Shown here one piece after another: positions 24,078 to 31,965 of a stretch of 49,457 nucleotides of DNA. The DNA is taken from contig JAKQOH010000228.1 in assembly GCA_029565415.1 (NCBI GenBank), forward strand, positions 1 through 49,457, given 5' to 3'. The DNA is from Candidatus Rifleibacteriota bacterium. GTDB taxonomy: Bacteria > Riflebacteria > Ozemobacteria > Ozemobacterales > Ozemobacteraceae. The position numbers were made by a program, and so were the translations under genes. Under the pieces are notes generated by a model. That model saw nothing but the letters and a program-made list of their open reading frames with translations, was not told the DNA's origin and ran no database searches. The first letter of the stretch is position 1. Every line of letters starts with the position of its first letter.

Positions 24078-26315
24078 TCATTCTGTCAGACGGAACCCGT
24101 CTTTCAGCAGATGTGCCGAATCCCCGCCCACCATCACGTCGAAGGCGCCGGGCTCGGTTCCCCAGGTCATGTCCGCCCGCAGGAAGGCGAGGTCGGCGGG
24201 GGTGATCTCGAAGGACACCGCTTTGCTGCAGGATTTCGGAATCACAAGTTTTCTGAAGCCGGCAAGTTGCCGGACCGGGCGGGTGACGCTCCCGACGAGA
24301 TCCCGAAGATACAGCTGGACGACCTCTTCGGCATCACGGGAGCCGGTGTTGGTGACCGTCACGGAGACGGTGAGCCTGCCGTCCCGGCCCATCTCCTTCG
24401 AGGAGAGGCGCAGGTCCGAGTAGCGGAACGTCGTGTAGGACAATCCATGGCCGAACGGGTACAGCGGCGTGTTCGGGATGTCCAAATATTTACTCGTATA
24501 TTTGTTGTCCGACTCCGGACGTCCGGTGTTCTTCATGTCGTAATGAATCGGAATCTGGCCGACAGAACGGGGAATGGTCATCGTGAGCTTTCCGGAGGGG
24601 CAGAAATCCCCGAATATCACGTCACAGATGGCTTTTCCCCCCATCGAGCCGGGATACCACGCTTCGAGAATCGCGGGCACGGCGTTGTGAAGACGCGTCA
24701 GGGCAAGGGGGCGGCCGTTGAGCAGCACGACGGCGACGGGCTTCCCGCATCGTCCGATCATCTCCGCGAGCTGATTCTGGACCCCGGGGAGGTCGATATC
24801 CGAGCGGGAGGCGGCTTCCCCGCTCATCGTTTCGGATTCGCCCAGGACCAGGAGAACGGCGTCGGCCCGTCGGGCGATGTCCCGCGCTTCGGCAAATCCG
24901 GCGACGGAGCGGCCGGTCACATCCGCCCCCTTCGCATGGAGAACTTCCGTGCCGGGGCTTACCGCCTCGCGCACGGCATCGAGCACGGAGACCACCTTCC
25001 CGCCATCGCCGGCACCGTGCCAGTTGCCGAGGAGATCCGTCGTCGCGGTCGCGAGCGGGCCGATGACGGCGATCGAGCGCAGGTCTTTCCTGAATGGCAG
25101 CACATTGCCGTCGTTCTTCAGGAGAACGAAGGACTCACGGGCAATCGCGCGGCTGGCTTCGAGATGGGCAGCACAGAACGCCACCCGGGCCTCCCGCTGC
25201 TCGTCACAGCCCTTGAACGGGTTTTCGAACAGGCCGAGCTCCGCCTTCACGGTGAGGATGCGCCGGACCGCGTCATCGACGGATCGTTCGGGAATCTCAC
25301 CGGCGCGGACCATCGTCGCGAGATGTTTCAGATACACCCCACCCTGCATGTCCATGTCGACCCCGGCCTGCATGGCGAGACGTCCTGCGTCGTGCTCGTC
25401 GGCGGCGACTCCGTGGGGCACGAGCTCGTTGATCGAGGTGTAGTCCGTCACCACGAAACCCGGAAACCCCCACCGGCCTCGCAGCGTGTCCGTGATCAGC
25501 CAGCGGTTGGCGGTGCAGGGCGTTCCCGAGATTTCGTTGAACGCCGTCATGAAGGTGCGGGCACCCGCCTCCGCGCAGGCCCGGAATGGCGGCAGATACG
25601 TTTCCTCCAGGGTGCGGAGCGACGGATCCGTCGTGTGGTAGTCTCGTCCGGCCTGCGCTGCCCCATACGCGGCGAAATGTTTGGCGCACGCGATCACGGC
25701 ATCCGACGCGGAGAGATCCGTTCCCTGATAGCCGCGCACGGTTGCCCGGGCAATCAGGCTTCCTAGCAGAACATCTTCTCCCGCACCTTCGGAGACGCGT
25801 CCCCAGCGGGGATCCCGGGCGATGTCCACCATGGGCGAAAAGACCCAGTGAATCCCTTCGGCAGAGGCTTCGATTGCAGCAATGCGCGCGGACTTCTCGA
25901 TCGCTTCGAGGTTCCAGGTGCAGGACTCGCCCAGGGGGATCGGGAAAATGGTGCGGTGCCCGTGGATGACGTCATATCCGAACAGCAGCGGAATCTTCAG
26001 GCGGGTCTGGGTCACGGCGATGTTCTGCAGATACCGGGTGTACGAGGCGGTGAAGGCATTGAAAAGAGCGCCGCACTCCCCCTTCCTGACGTATTCGAGG
26101 TAATGGGCATCGACCGTGGGCCCCGTCTGGTCCCAGGTGCTTGTGAACAGGGTCATCTGGCCGATCTTTTCTGCGAGGGTCATGCGGCCGAGCAGGGACT
26201 CGACCAGCGCGCCGATATCCCGTGAGGCGCCGGAGACCGGCATCAGAAGCCCGGCAAGCAGGCAGACCACCAAGATTGTCCGCCATGGGGCGGTGCGCAC
26301 CATCGTTGTCCTCAT
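24078..26315 (-). CDS. bglX: Secreted GH3 beta-glucosidase-like hydrolase
   Basis: 745 residues. Signal peptide (TILVVCLLAGLLMPVSGA), GH3 N-terminal barrel (about 35-340) with the nucleophile Asp in GFVVTDYTSINEL, GH3 C-terminal domain (about 390-600; VLLVLGESETMSGE), and a fibronectin-III-like tail (about 640-735; VTVTNTGSRDAEEVVQLYL). The layout is that of periplasmic BglX, which removes terminal beta-linked glucose (or xylose) from oligosaccharides. GGGAGG six bases before ATG 26315 fixes the start, which overlaps the upstream stop as ATGA. Confidence 0.93.
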   Translation of the reverse strand: MRTTMVRTAPWRTILVVCLLAGLLMPVSGASRDIGALVESLLGRMTLAEKIGQMTLFTSTWDQTGPTVDAHYLEYVRKGECGALFNAFTASYTRYLQNIAVTQTRLKIPLLFGYDVIHGHRTIFPIPLGESCTWNLEAIEKSARIAAIEASAEGIHWVFSPMVDIARDPRWGRVSEGAGEDVLLGSLIARATVRGYQGTDLSASDAVIACAKHFAAYGAAQAGRDYHTTDPSLRTLEETYLPPFRACAEAGARTFMTAFNEISGTPCTANRWLITDTLRGRWGFPGFVVTDYTSINELVPHGVAADEHDAGRLAMQAGVDMDMQGGVYLKHLATMVRAGEIPERSVDDAVRRILTVKAELGLFENPFKGCDEQREARVAFCAAHLEASRAIARESFVLLKNDGNVLPFRKDLRSIAVIGPLATATTDLLGNWHGAGDGGKVVSVLDAVREAVSPGTEVLHAKGADVTGRSVAGFAEARDIARRADAVLLVLGESETMSGEAASRSDIDLPGVQNQLAEMIGRCGKPVAVVLLNGRPLALTRLHNAVPAILEAWYPGSMGGKAICDVIFGDFCPSGKLTMTIPRSVGQIPIHYDMKNTGRPESDNKYTSKYLDIPNTPLYPFGHGLSYTTFRYSDLRLSSKEMGRDGRLTVSVTVTNTGSRDAEEVVQLYLRDLVGSVTRPVRQLAGFRKLVIPKSCSKAVSFEITPADLAFLRADMTWGTEPGAFDVMVGGDSAHLLKDGFRLTE

Positions 26316-27667
26316 CGTTTTCCTCCCTGACATGCTCCGGATGTCTGCGGGAACGTAAAGCCGAGCCGCATGAGACCGCTCCGAATTTCGGGAACGCTCA
26401 TGAACAATCTCCACAGGAGGCCGGACCGGAAATTCTCGATCATGACGACAACCGGTCCCTGGTCGATGGCCAGGGTCGATGTGGCGATCCAGCCGAGATG
26501 CGGACAAAACGCGTCTCTAAACCCGTCTTCGCCGAACAGTCCCTCCCCGAGCACATCGTGGAAATATCGGGCGGCGCGCAGGGACTGGGCCGGGGCATAC
26601 GGCATCGCGGAAAGGGCCGCCGTCGGGGCGATCACTCCGCGATCGTTCGTGGGACTGTGGGCATCGTATCCCCAGGGGTTGTCACAGGATGTCAGCCCCC
26701 AGCAGGTTGCGGAATAGCCCGGGTATCCCAGGGGATTCGTCCGGCAATGGAGATAGTTGATCATCGTGTGGCTGACATTCTGCTGCCAGTAGTCGGCATA
26801 TCGGTCCCTCAGCCCGCGCGGGTCGAGGCCGAGGAAGGAATACTGGGAGATGAACAGAGGTCCGCCAAGCTCGGGACCGAGTGGAAGGGTGACGGACCCG
26901 AAGGCGGTCGTGCCGTTCAGAAAGCAGGGACCGGTGGCCCAGCCTTCGTGATACACGCGCGGCTCGATGGGATGACTCGGGGAAGAGGCGGCCAGGATAT
27001 ATGTGATCAGCGCCTCGTTGTATCCCCTGATCGGAAGATTCATCTTCCAGCCGTGTCGTGGCGACCAGTGCCAATACAAAACGTTCTCACCGCGGGTGTA
27101 CCAATCCCATTCGATCCCGCGCCAGAGCCGGTCGATCTTCGTGCGCAGCAGTCGCGCCGAGGGCTCGGCACCGGAGAAATAGGTCCGAACCGTGAGGAGG
27201 CCCTGCATCAGGAACGAGGTCTCGACGATGTCGCCGCCGTCATCATAGGGGCTGAACGGGATCGTCCTGCCTGTCCGACCATGGAGCCAATGAGGCCATG
27301 CCCCATGGAACCGGTCGGCCCGGCCGAGGAAGTCGACGACCCGGTGCATGCGGGAAAGCACGCGATCACGGGGGAGCCAGCCTCGCTCAACGCCCACGAT
27401 CAGGGCCATGAGCCCAAACCCCGTTCCACCGGTCGTCACGGTATCCGGTGTCGTGTTGCGCTCGGGAGCAAGCCCCGATGTCGGGTTTGCATGCTCCCAG
27501 AAATATGCCAGCGTGTTCCGCTGGATCCGGTCGAGCATGCGGGTGTCCTGATCCGACAGTTGCTGGAAGGCCACCGCCGGGCACGCTGCAAGAAGAATTC
27601 CCAGGATGATCGCCGGGAGAAACCGCTTCAGGCTCCCGGGCATGTCTCGAGCCGGGCTGTACCCCAT
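26312..27667 (-). CDS. Secreted glucoamylase-like protein (PF10091)
   Basis: 451 residues. Signal peptide (RFLPAIILGILLAACPAVA, with a Cys near its end that could suggest a lipoprotein, though the LAAC box is followed by Pro). The rest is an (alpha/alpha)6-barrel of the glycoamylase-like family: LAYFWEHANPTSGLAPER, TGGTGFGLMALIVG, RGYNEALITYILAASSPSH and YSATCWGLTSCDNPWGY. This family often sits beside GH3 enzymes in beta-glucan utilisation loci, as here. GAGGAG before ATG 27667 supports the start. It is first in a three-gene transcript with bglX and the glycosyltransferase. Confidence 0.87.
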   Translation of the reverse strand: MGYSPARDMPGSLKRFLPAIILGILLAACPAVAFQQLSDQDTRMLDRIQRNTLAYFWEHANPTSGLAPERNTTPDTVTTGGTGFGLMALIVGVERGWLPRDRVLSRMHRVVDFLGRADRFHGAWPHWLHGRTGRTIPFSPYDDGGDIVETSFLMQGLLTVRTYFSGAEPSARLLRTKIDRLWRGIEWDWYTRGENVLYWHWSPRHGWKMNLPIRGYNEALITYILAASSPSHPIEPRVYHEGWATGPCFLNGTTAFGSVTLPLGPELGGPLFISQYSFLGLDPRGLRDRYADYWQQNVSHTMINYLHCRTNPLGYPGYSATCWGLTSCDNPWGYDAHSPTNDRGVIAPTAALSAMPYAPAQSLRAARYFHDVLGEGLFGEDGFRDAFCPHLGWIATSTLAIDQGPVVVMIENFRSGLLWRLFMSVPEIRSGLMRLGFTFPQTSGACQGGKR

Positions 27668-27745
27668 GTTTTCGCTCCTCTGCCTGAATCTCACCGGACC
27701 AAGGTTACCACGTGGTGCCGGCAATGAGAAGATTGATGCGGGTGA

Positions 27746-27774
27746 TTGACGAAGGCGGGAAGGACGAGTATTGA
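27746..27774 (+). promoter_or_regulatory. Possible promoter for the inositol-phosphatase-family gene
   Basis: TTGACG (27746-27751), 17-base spacer, TATTGA (27769-27774). The -35 is good, the -10 poor. ATG at 27836 lies 62 bases downstream. Confidence 0.35.
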
Positions 27775-27835
27775 AGAGGGGGCGCGATCACACGGTTGTG
27801 CTGCAAACATACGGAAGGCCGGAGCATATATACTT

Positions 27836-28630
27836 ATGAATATACAGGATGGATACCGGTTCCGGGCGATGATGGCGGGACGCATTGCCCTGCTTGCCGG
27901 AAAGCTCCTCAGGCGGAATTTCGAGGGAACGAGCAGGATCGAGTTCAAGGGAACGACGGATCTCGTCACCGAGACGGATTATGCATCGGAGGCGCTGGTG
28001 CGCGACGAACTCGCGCGCGCGTTTCCCGGGGAGCAGTTCATGGGGGAGGAAGGAGGCGGTGCCGCCTTTGATGCCGATCTGGTCTGGATCGCTGATCCCC
28101 TCGACGGAACCACGAACTTCGCGCACCGGATTCCGCACTTCTCGGTGTCCATCGCCTGTTGTGAACGGGGCGAACCCGTTGCCGGAGCCGTCTACCAGCC
28201 GATCAATGACGATCTGTTCTACGGCTGGAAAGGCGGCGGAGCCTGGCGGAACGGAAAGCGCATCCACGTCTCCACGCAGTCGGATCCCATGAAGGCCCTG
28301 GCGGTGACCGGCTTTCCCTATGATCCCACGAACTGTCTCGATGCTCTTGTCGGCCGGGTACGATCCGTGATTCCCCGCACCCAGGGGCTTCGCCGTCTCG
28401 GATCGGCGGCGATGGATCTGTGTTATATCGCGGCGGGGCTGTTCGACATCTACTGGGAAACGACCCTCAAACCGTGGGATGTCGCGGCCGGCTTCCTGCT
28501 GATTCGCGAGGCGGGCGGCACGATCACGAACTATTCCGGTGGCCCCGCCCCCCTCAACGGCGGCGAGATGCTCGCCACCAACACCCTCCTCCACCCCATC
28601 GCCCTCCAGATGATCCAATATCATTCATAG
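27836..28630 (+). CDS. suhB: Inositol monophosphatase family protein
   Basis: 264 residues. Metal-binding motifs of the family are all present: GEEGGG (first Glu), WIADPLDGTTNFAH (motif A), and WDVAAGFLLIREAGG (motif B). The family hydrolyses inositol-1-phosphate and related phosphomonoesters (also PAP or fructose-1,6-bisphosphate) with Mg2+. The ATG at 27836 is chosen because the conserved domain starts soon after; GGAG is a little far upstream. Single gene, divergent from the glycan operon, followed closely by the transposase remnant on the other strand. Confidence 0.92.
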   Translation: MNIQDGYRFRAMMAGRIALLAGKLLRRNFEGTSRIEFKGTTDLVTETDYASEALVRDELARAFPGEQFMGEEGGGAAFDADLVWIADPLDGTTNFAHRIPHFSVSIACCERGEPVAGAVYQPINDDLFYGWKGGGAWRNGKRIHVSTQSDPMKALAVTGFPYDPTNCLDALVGRVRSVIPRTQGLRRLGSAAMDLCYIAAGLFDIYWETTLKPWDVAAGFLLIREAGGTITNYSGGPAPLNGGEMLATNTLLHPIALQMIQYHS

Positions 28631-28644
28631 AACGAAGCCAGAAC

Positions 28645-29227
28645 TCAGATGTTCCAGGGCATACTCTCTGTTTTGGATATATTGGGACTCACGATTGAAT
28701 TGGCGGGATTCTGAGGATCCAGTGCCCATTTCAGAGGATTGTTTTCAATATACAACCTCAACTGGCTCAATGAATTCTCGTCTCTGATGATGTGATCGTA
28801 ATAATCCCGCTGCCATATCTGGCCGTTTGGTGAATCCACTTGGCTATTCAGGCGTTTCGACGAAACAGTTTTGAAAGCCCCGATCAATCTGCCCAATGGC
28901 TTGATAGCCGGATTTGCATGTTGGGTGATGCTTTCTGTCTTTGGTGTAGGGGTGGTTCGCGAACCACCCCTACGGATGTGCAGGATTCCATGGAGATGAT
29001 TTGGCATGACGACAAATTCGTCCAGGACGATATACGTGTATTGTGATTCCAGCCATTTCCAAACATCATGAATGATCTTGCCGGCATCGTTCAATCGCAT
29101 GGAACCATCGACGATATCGCCAAAGCGGCAGACCCGATATTTCGTACAGATCGTGACAAAATATCCGCCATCAGATGAGTAATCGAAGCCTTTTAGCGCG
29201 GTGTGTTTTTCTGCGATGACGATCCAT
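28645..29227 (-). pseudogene. REP-associated tyrosine transposase (RAYT), apparent frameshift
   Basis: Y1/HUH transposase of the IS200-like RAYT group. The HUH motif is in VVMPNHLHGILHI, the catalytic Tyr lies in the RDYYDHIIRDENSL helix, and the end IENNPLKWALDPQNP is typical. The likely true start is ATG 29227 (MDRHRRKTHR), but reading then leaves the frame near 29196-29199; deleting one G would give HR-LKGFDYSSDGGYFVTIC and join it to the rest, which runs open from there to 28645. Residues RRGGSRTTPTPK, directly after the HUH motif, are encoded by a perfect copy of the REP-like palindrome (28946-28973). RAYTs mobilise or maintain REP palindromes. The gene sits between the convergent suhB and phosphofructokinase genes. 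Confidence 0.85.
28946..28973. repeat. REP-like palindrome, copy B, inside the transposase gene
   Basis: A perfect 28-base palindrome (GTAGGGGTGG arms, TTCGCGAA centre). It lies in frame in the RAYT coding sequence. Relative to copy A the arms carry a compensated C-to-T/G-to-A pair change, keeping the pairing. Confidence 0.9.
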
Positions 29228-29248
29228 GATCGGCCCCAGAAAGCCGGA

Positions 29249-30592
29249 TCAGGGCTTGGGTGTATGCGGGGTGTTCTGCATCGTTCGGGGCTGACCGGTG
29301 GTTTCGATGACGTTCAGCCACAGCGAGCTTTCGGGATCGATCACTTTTCGGCTCTTGACGGTCATCTCGATCGGTATGTGCGTGAACTGGTTGTTCCAGA
29401 TGCCGACGACCAGGCCGGTCTTGCCCGCCATGCCGGCGTGCGCCGCGTTCTGGGCGAGCGTGGTGCAGTAGACGCTGTCCGAGGGAAGCGCCTTCGAACT
29501 CCGGATCATATAACTCGGGTCGATATATTTGATCGTCATCGGAACGTTCTGCGAGGCGAAATAATTCTTGAGCGCGTCTCGCAGGAAGGTCCCCACGTCG
29601 TTGAACTTGATGTTGCCCGACTTGTCCTTCTCGCTGCTCTTCTCGAGCCGCTGTCCGACGCCTTCGGCGACGACGATCACGGCATGTCCGCGCCGCAGGA
29701 TCCGCTGTTTCACGCTCTCGTAGAACCCGTTCGGCCCTTCGAGATCGAACGGCAGTTCGGGAACGAGGCAGAAATTGACGTCCTGCGAGGCGATGGCCGC
29801 GTTCGCCGCGATATAGCCGGAATCGCGGCCCATCAGCTTCACCAGGCCGATGCCGTTCATGACCCCCTTCGCCTCGACGTGCGCCGCCCGGATCGATTCG
29901 ACGGCGATCGAAAAAGCGGTCTCGAAGCCGAACGTCTTTTCGATGAAATTGATATCGTTATCGATCGTTTTCGGGATCCCGACGACCCCGATCGGAAGCC
30001 CGCGCTTCTTGATCTCGTTATGGATATCCAGCGCGCCGCGCAGGGTGCCGTCGCCGCCGATGCAGTACAGGATGTTGATGTCGAAATCCATCAGCCGGTC
30101 GACCATCTTGCTGACGTCCTGCGGTCCGCGCGATGAGCCGAGCATCGTGCCGCCACGCTCGTGGATCTCGGACACCATCTCGGGGTCGAGCACGATCGGG
30201 TTGAGCTTGAACTCCTTGACCATGCCCTGGTAGCCATACCGGAAGCCGTAGATCGTCTTGATGCCGTACCACCAGGAATGCTGCATCACGAGGGCACGGA
30301 TGACGTCGTTGATCCCGGGGCAGAGGCCGCCGCAGGTGACGATGCCGATCTTCGTCTTCGACGGCTCGAAGAAGATCTTCTCGCGGGGGCCGGCACGCTC
30401 GAAGGTGATCGGCTGCCGGTTCTCCTGGAGGCACTTCTGGACGGAGTTCCACGAGACGTTGTACAGAACGCGCTCGTCGTTCGGCACGTAGTTCGTCAGA
30501 TAATCCCCGTCGACCTTCGAAAGGCCGAGCGGTGACTCGAATCTGGGCTCCCCGAGCTCGGATACGATGAAATCCTGCTGGTTGATCTCCAT
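29249..30592 (-). CDS. pfkA: 6-phosphofructokinase, ATP-type group III-like
   Basis: 447 residues. The N-terminal extension of about 75 residues precedes the kinase fold (IGIVTCGGLCPGINDVIRAL). The nucleotide loop is GGDGTLRGA: Gly after GGD indicates ATP rather than pyrophosphate. The substrate loop is PKTIDND with Lys where bacterial PfkA has Gly. This pairing of Gly and Lys is that of plant, trypanosome and spirochaete ATP-PFKs. MGRDSGYIA is the fructose-6-phosphate loop. It phosphorylates fructose-6-phosphate in glycolysis. GAGGGG is somewhat distant (about 11 bases) from the ATG. Single-gene transcript with its own promoter. Confidence 0.93.
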   Translation of the reverse strand: MEINQQDFIVSELGEPRFESPLGLSKVDGDYLTNYVPNDERVLYNVSWNSVQKCLQENRQPITFERAGPREKIFFEPSKTKIGIVTCGGLCPGINDVIRALVMQHSWWYGIKTIYGFRYGYQGMVKEFKLNPIVLDPEMVSEIHERGGTMLGSSRGPQDVSKMVDRLMDFDINILYCIGGDGTLRGALDIHNEIKKRGLPIGVVGIPKTIDNDINFIEKTFGFETAFSIAVESIRAAHVEAKGVMNGIGLVKLMGRDSGYIAANAAIASQDVNFCLVPELPFDLEGPNGFYESVKQRILRRGHAVIVVAEGVGQRLEKSSEKDKSGNIKFNDVGTFLRDALKNYFASQNVPMTIKYIDPSYMIRSSKALPSDSVYCTTLAQNAAHAGMAGKTGLVVGIWNNQFTHIPIEMTVKSRKVIDPESSLWLNVIETTGQPRTMQNTPHTPKP

Positions 30593-30649
30593 GATGGCGT
30601 TTCCCCTCTCCGCAGATTCACGATGGCTCTTTCCGCCGTGTCCGGTTCT

Positions 30650-30678
30650 TACTACCGGCTTCTCACCTGATCTGTCAA
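30650..30678 (-). promoter_or_regulatory. Sigma-70-like promoter for phosphofructokinase
   Basis: Minus strand: TTGACA (30678-30673), 17-base spacer, TAGTAA (30655-30650). Start codon at 30592 is about 55 bases downstream. The -35 is perfect, the -10 three of six. Confidence 0.5.
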
Positions 30679-30757
30679 GCCGGTCCCGCGTCCCGGCAGC
30701 CAGACCGGCACGCGAAAAGATGTTTCGTTTGGCGCGCCGGCGTGCTATTCGTTAGAT

Positions 30758-31183
30758 ATGCTCGACGCGCTGCTGCTCACGGCATTCTCGAATATGCTCG
30801 CCCTGTTGCCGCTGTATGCGGCGCTCCGCCTTGCCCAGAACATGCAGTCCCCTCCCCCGGTGACCATCTGGGAACAGGCCGTCGCGTCGGTTCCGCTGAT
30901 GTGCGGATGTATCGTTGCCGCCGTCGCCCTGCTGATGTGGCGCCTCTCGATCGCGGCCGGAATGGCCCGCTCGGCCCGCCTGGCCCTGCTCGGAAACATC
31001 GCGGTCATGACGATCGTCTGGGTGGTGGTGCCCGCGGCCGGGCTGGAGCTCTGGCTGCAAACCGCCGCCATCGAGATCTGGAGCATCCTCGCCGCGGTCT
31101 TCCTGCTGCTGGTCAGCTTTTTCGTGCCGCTCAAGGCCCTCTGGAGGGCCGTCGTTCCGCCCGGAAGCCCCGAGCGCGACTGA
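30758..31183 (+). CDS. Small membrane protein of unknown function
   Basis: 141 residues, four predicted membrane helices (LLLTAFSNMLALLPLYAAL, ASVPLMCGCIVAAVALLMW, LALLGNIAVMTIVWVVVP, IWSILAAVFLLLVSFFVP). No family recognised. No strong ribosome-binding site precedes the ATG, which lowers confidence. The opposite strand also has an open frame here, but only this frame gives a coherent hydrophobic pattern. Divergent from phosphofructokinase and convergent with nrdG. Confidence 0.6.
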   Translation: MLDALLLTAFSNMLALLPLYAALRLAQNMQSPPPVTIWEQAVASVPLMCGCIVAAVALLMWRLSIAAGMARSARLALLGNIAVMTIVWVVVPAAGLELWLQTAAIEIWSILAAVFLLLVSFFVPLKALWRAVVPPGSPERD

Positions 31184-31200
31184 GACGGATCTGCCGGAGG

Positions 31201-31950
31201 TCAGGCGGCCTTCGCGTGATGCAGCAGGTCCTCATACATTGCATCGCCGCGCACTTCGAACCGCCGGAACCGCCTGGCCAGCTCCCGGACCGTCGCGGCC
31301 CGGACCCAGTCTTCCCCCGACTCCTTCAGCCCGGGATCGAGCACCTTGCCCGGCTTGAACTTCTGCAGGATGAAATGCTCGACCCCGATCCCCTCGAGCA
31401 TGTCGGCGACGCCGTGGATGTCCCGATCCGTCACGATCTTCGGGTGGACCGTCGTCCGGAACTCATGCCGGATCCCGCTTCCCGCAATCAATCGCGCGCT
31501 CCGCACCACCGGATCCGTCGTCTCGACGCCGAACCGGGAACGATACCCTTCGTCGCTCGATTTGATATCCATCGCTACATATTGCAGCATATTCTGATGG
31601 AGAAGGGACTCGAGCCGGGCCGGATAAAAGCCGTTCGTGTGCAGGGCGACATCGAAGCCCAGCTCCCGGACGCGCGAGATCGCTCCATCGATCCCCGGCT
31701 GCATCAACGGCTCGCCGCCGCTGAAGACGACGCCTTCGAGAAATCCGCGCCGCTTCTCGAGGAAGGCGAGGACTTCCGGCCAGGTGATGTCGCCGGGCTG
31801 ACGGGTGTCCAGCAGGCCGGGATTGTGGCAGTAGGAGCAGCGGAGGTTGCAGCCCTGGAGAAAGACGACCGCGGCCATTCGGCCTGGGAAGTCGATCATC
31901 GTAAAGGGCTGCAGACCCCCGACGCGGATGTCGGGGTGTGTCTGCATCAT
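31201..31950 (-). CDS. nrdG: Anaerobic ribonucleotide reductase activase
   Basis: 249 residues, radical SAM enzyme. The [4Fe-4S] motif is LQGCNLRCSYCHN (C-x3-C-x2-C), preceded by MIDFPGRMAAVVF and followed by GGEPLMQPG. It makes the glycyl radical on NrdD using S-adenosylmethionine. The protein is longer than E. coli NrdG and resembles the pyruvate-formate-lyase-activase-like NrdG class. GGAAAG seven bases upstream supports ATG 31950 (ATG 31947 is possible). It follows nrdD by 15 bases. Confidence 0.93.
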   Translation of the reverse strand: MMQTHPDIRVGGLQPFTMIDFPGRMAAVVFLQGCNLRCSYCHNPGLLDTRQPGDITWPEVLAFLEKRRGFLEGVVFSGGEPLMQPGIDGAISRVRELGFDVALHTNGFYPARLESLLHQNMLQYVAMDIKSSDEGYRSRFGVETTDPVVRSARLIAGSGIRHEFRTTVHPKIVTDRDIHGVADMLEGIGVEHFILQKFKPGKVLDPGLKESGEDWVRAATVRELARRFRRFEVRGDAMYEDLLHHAKAA

Positions 31951-31965
31951 GGCTTGTCTTTCCGG

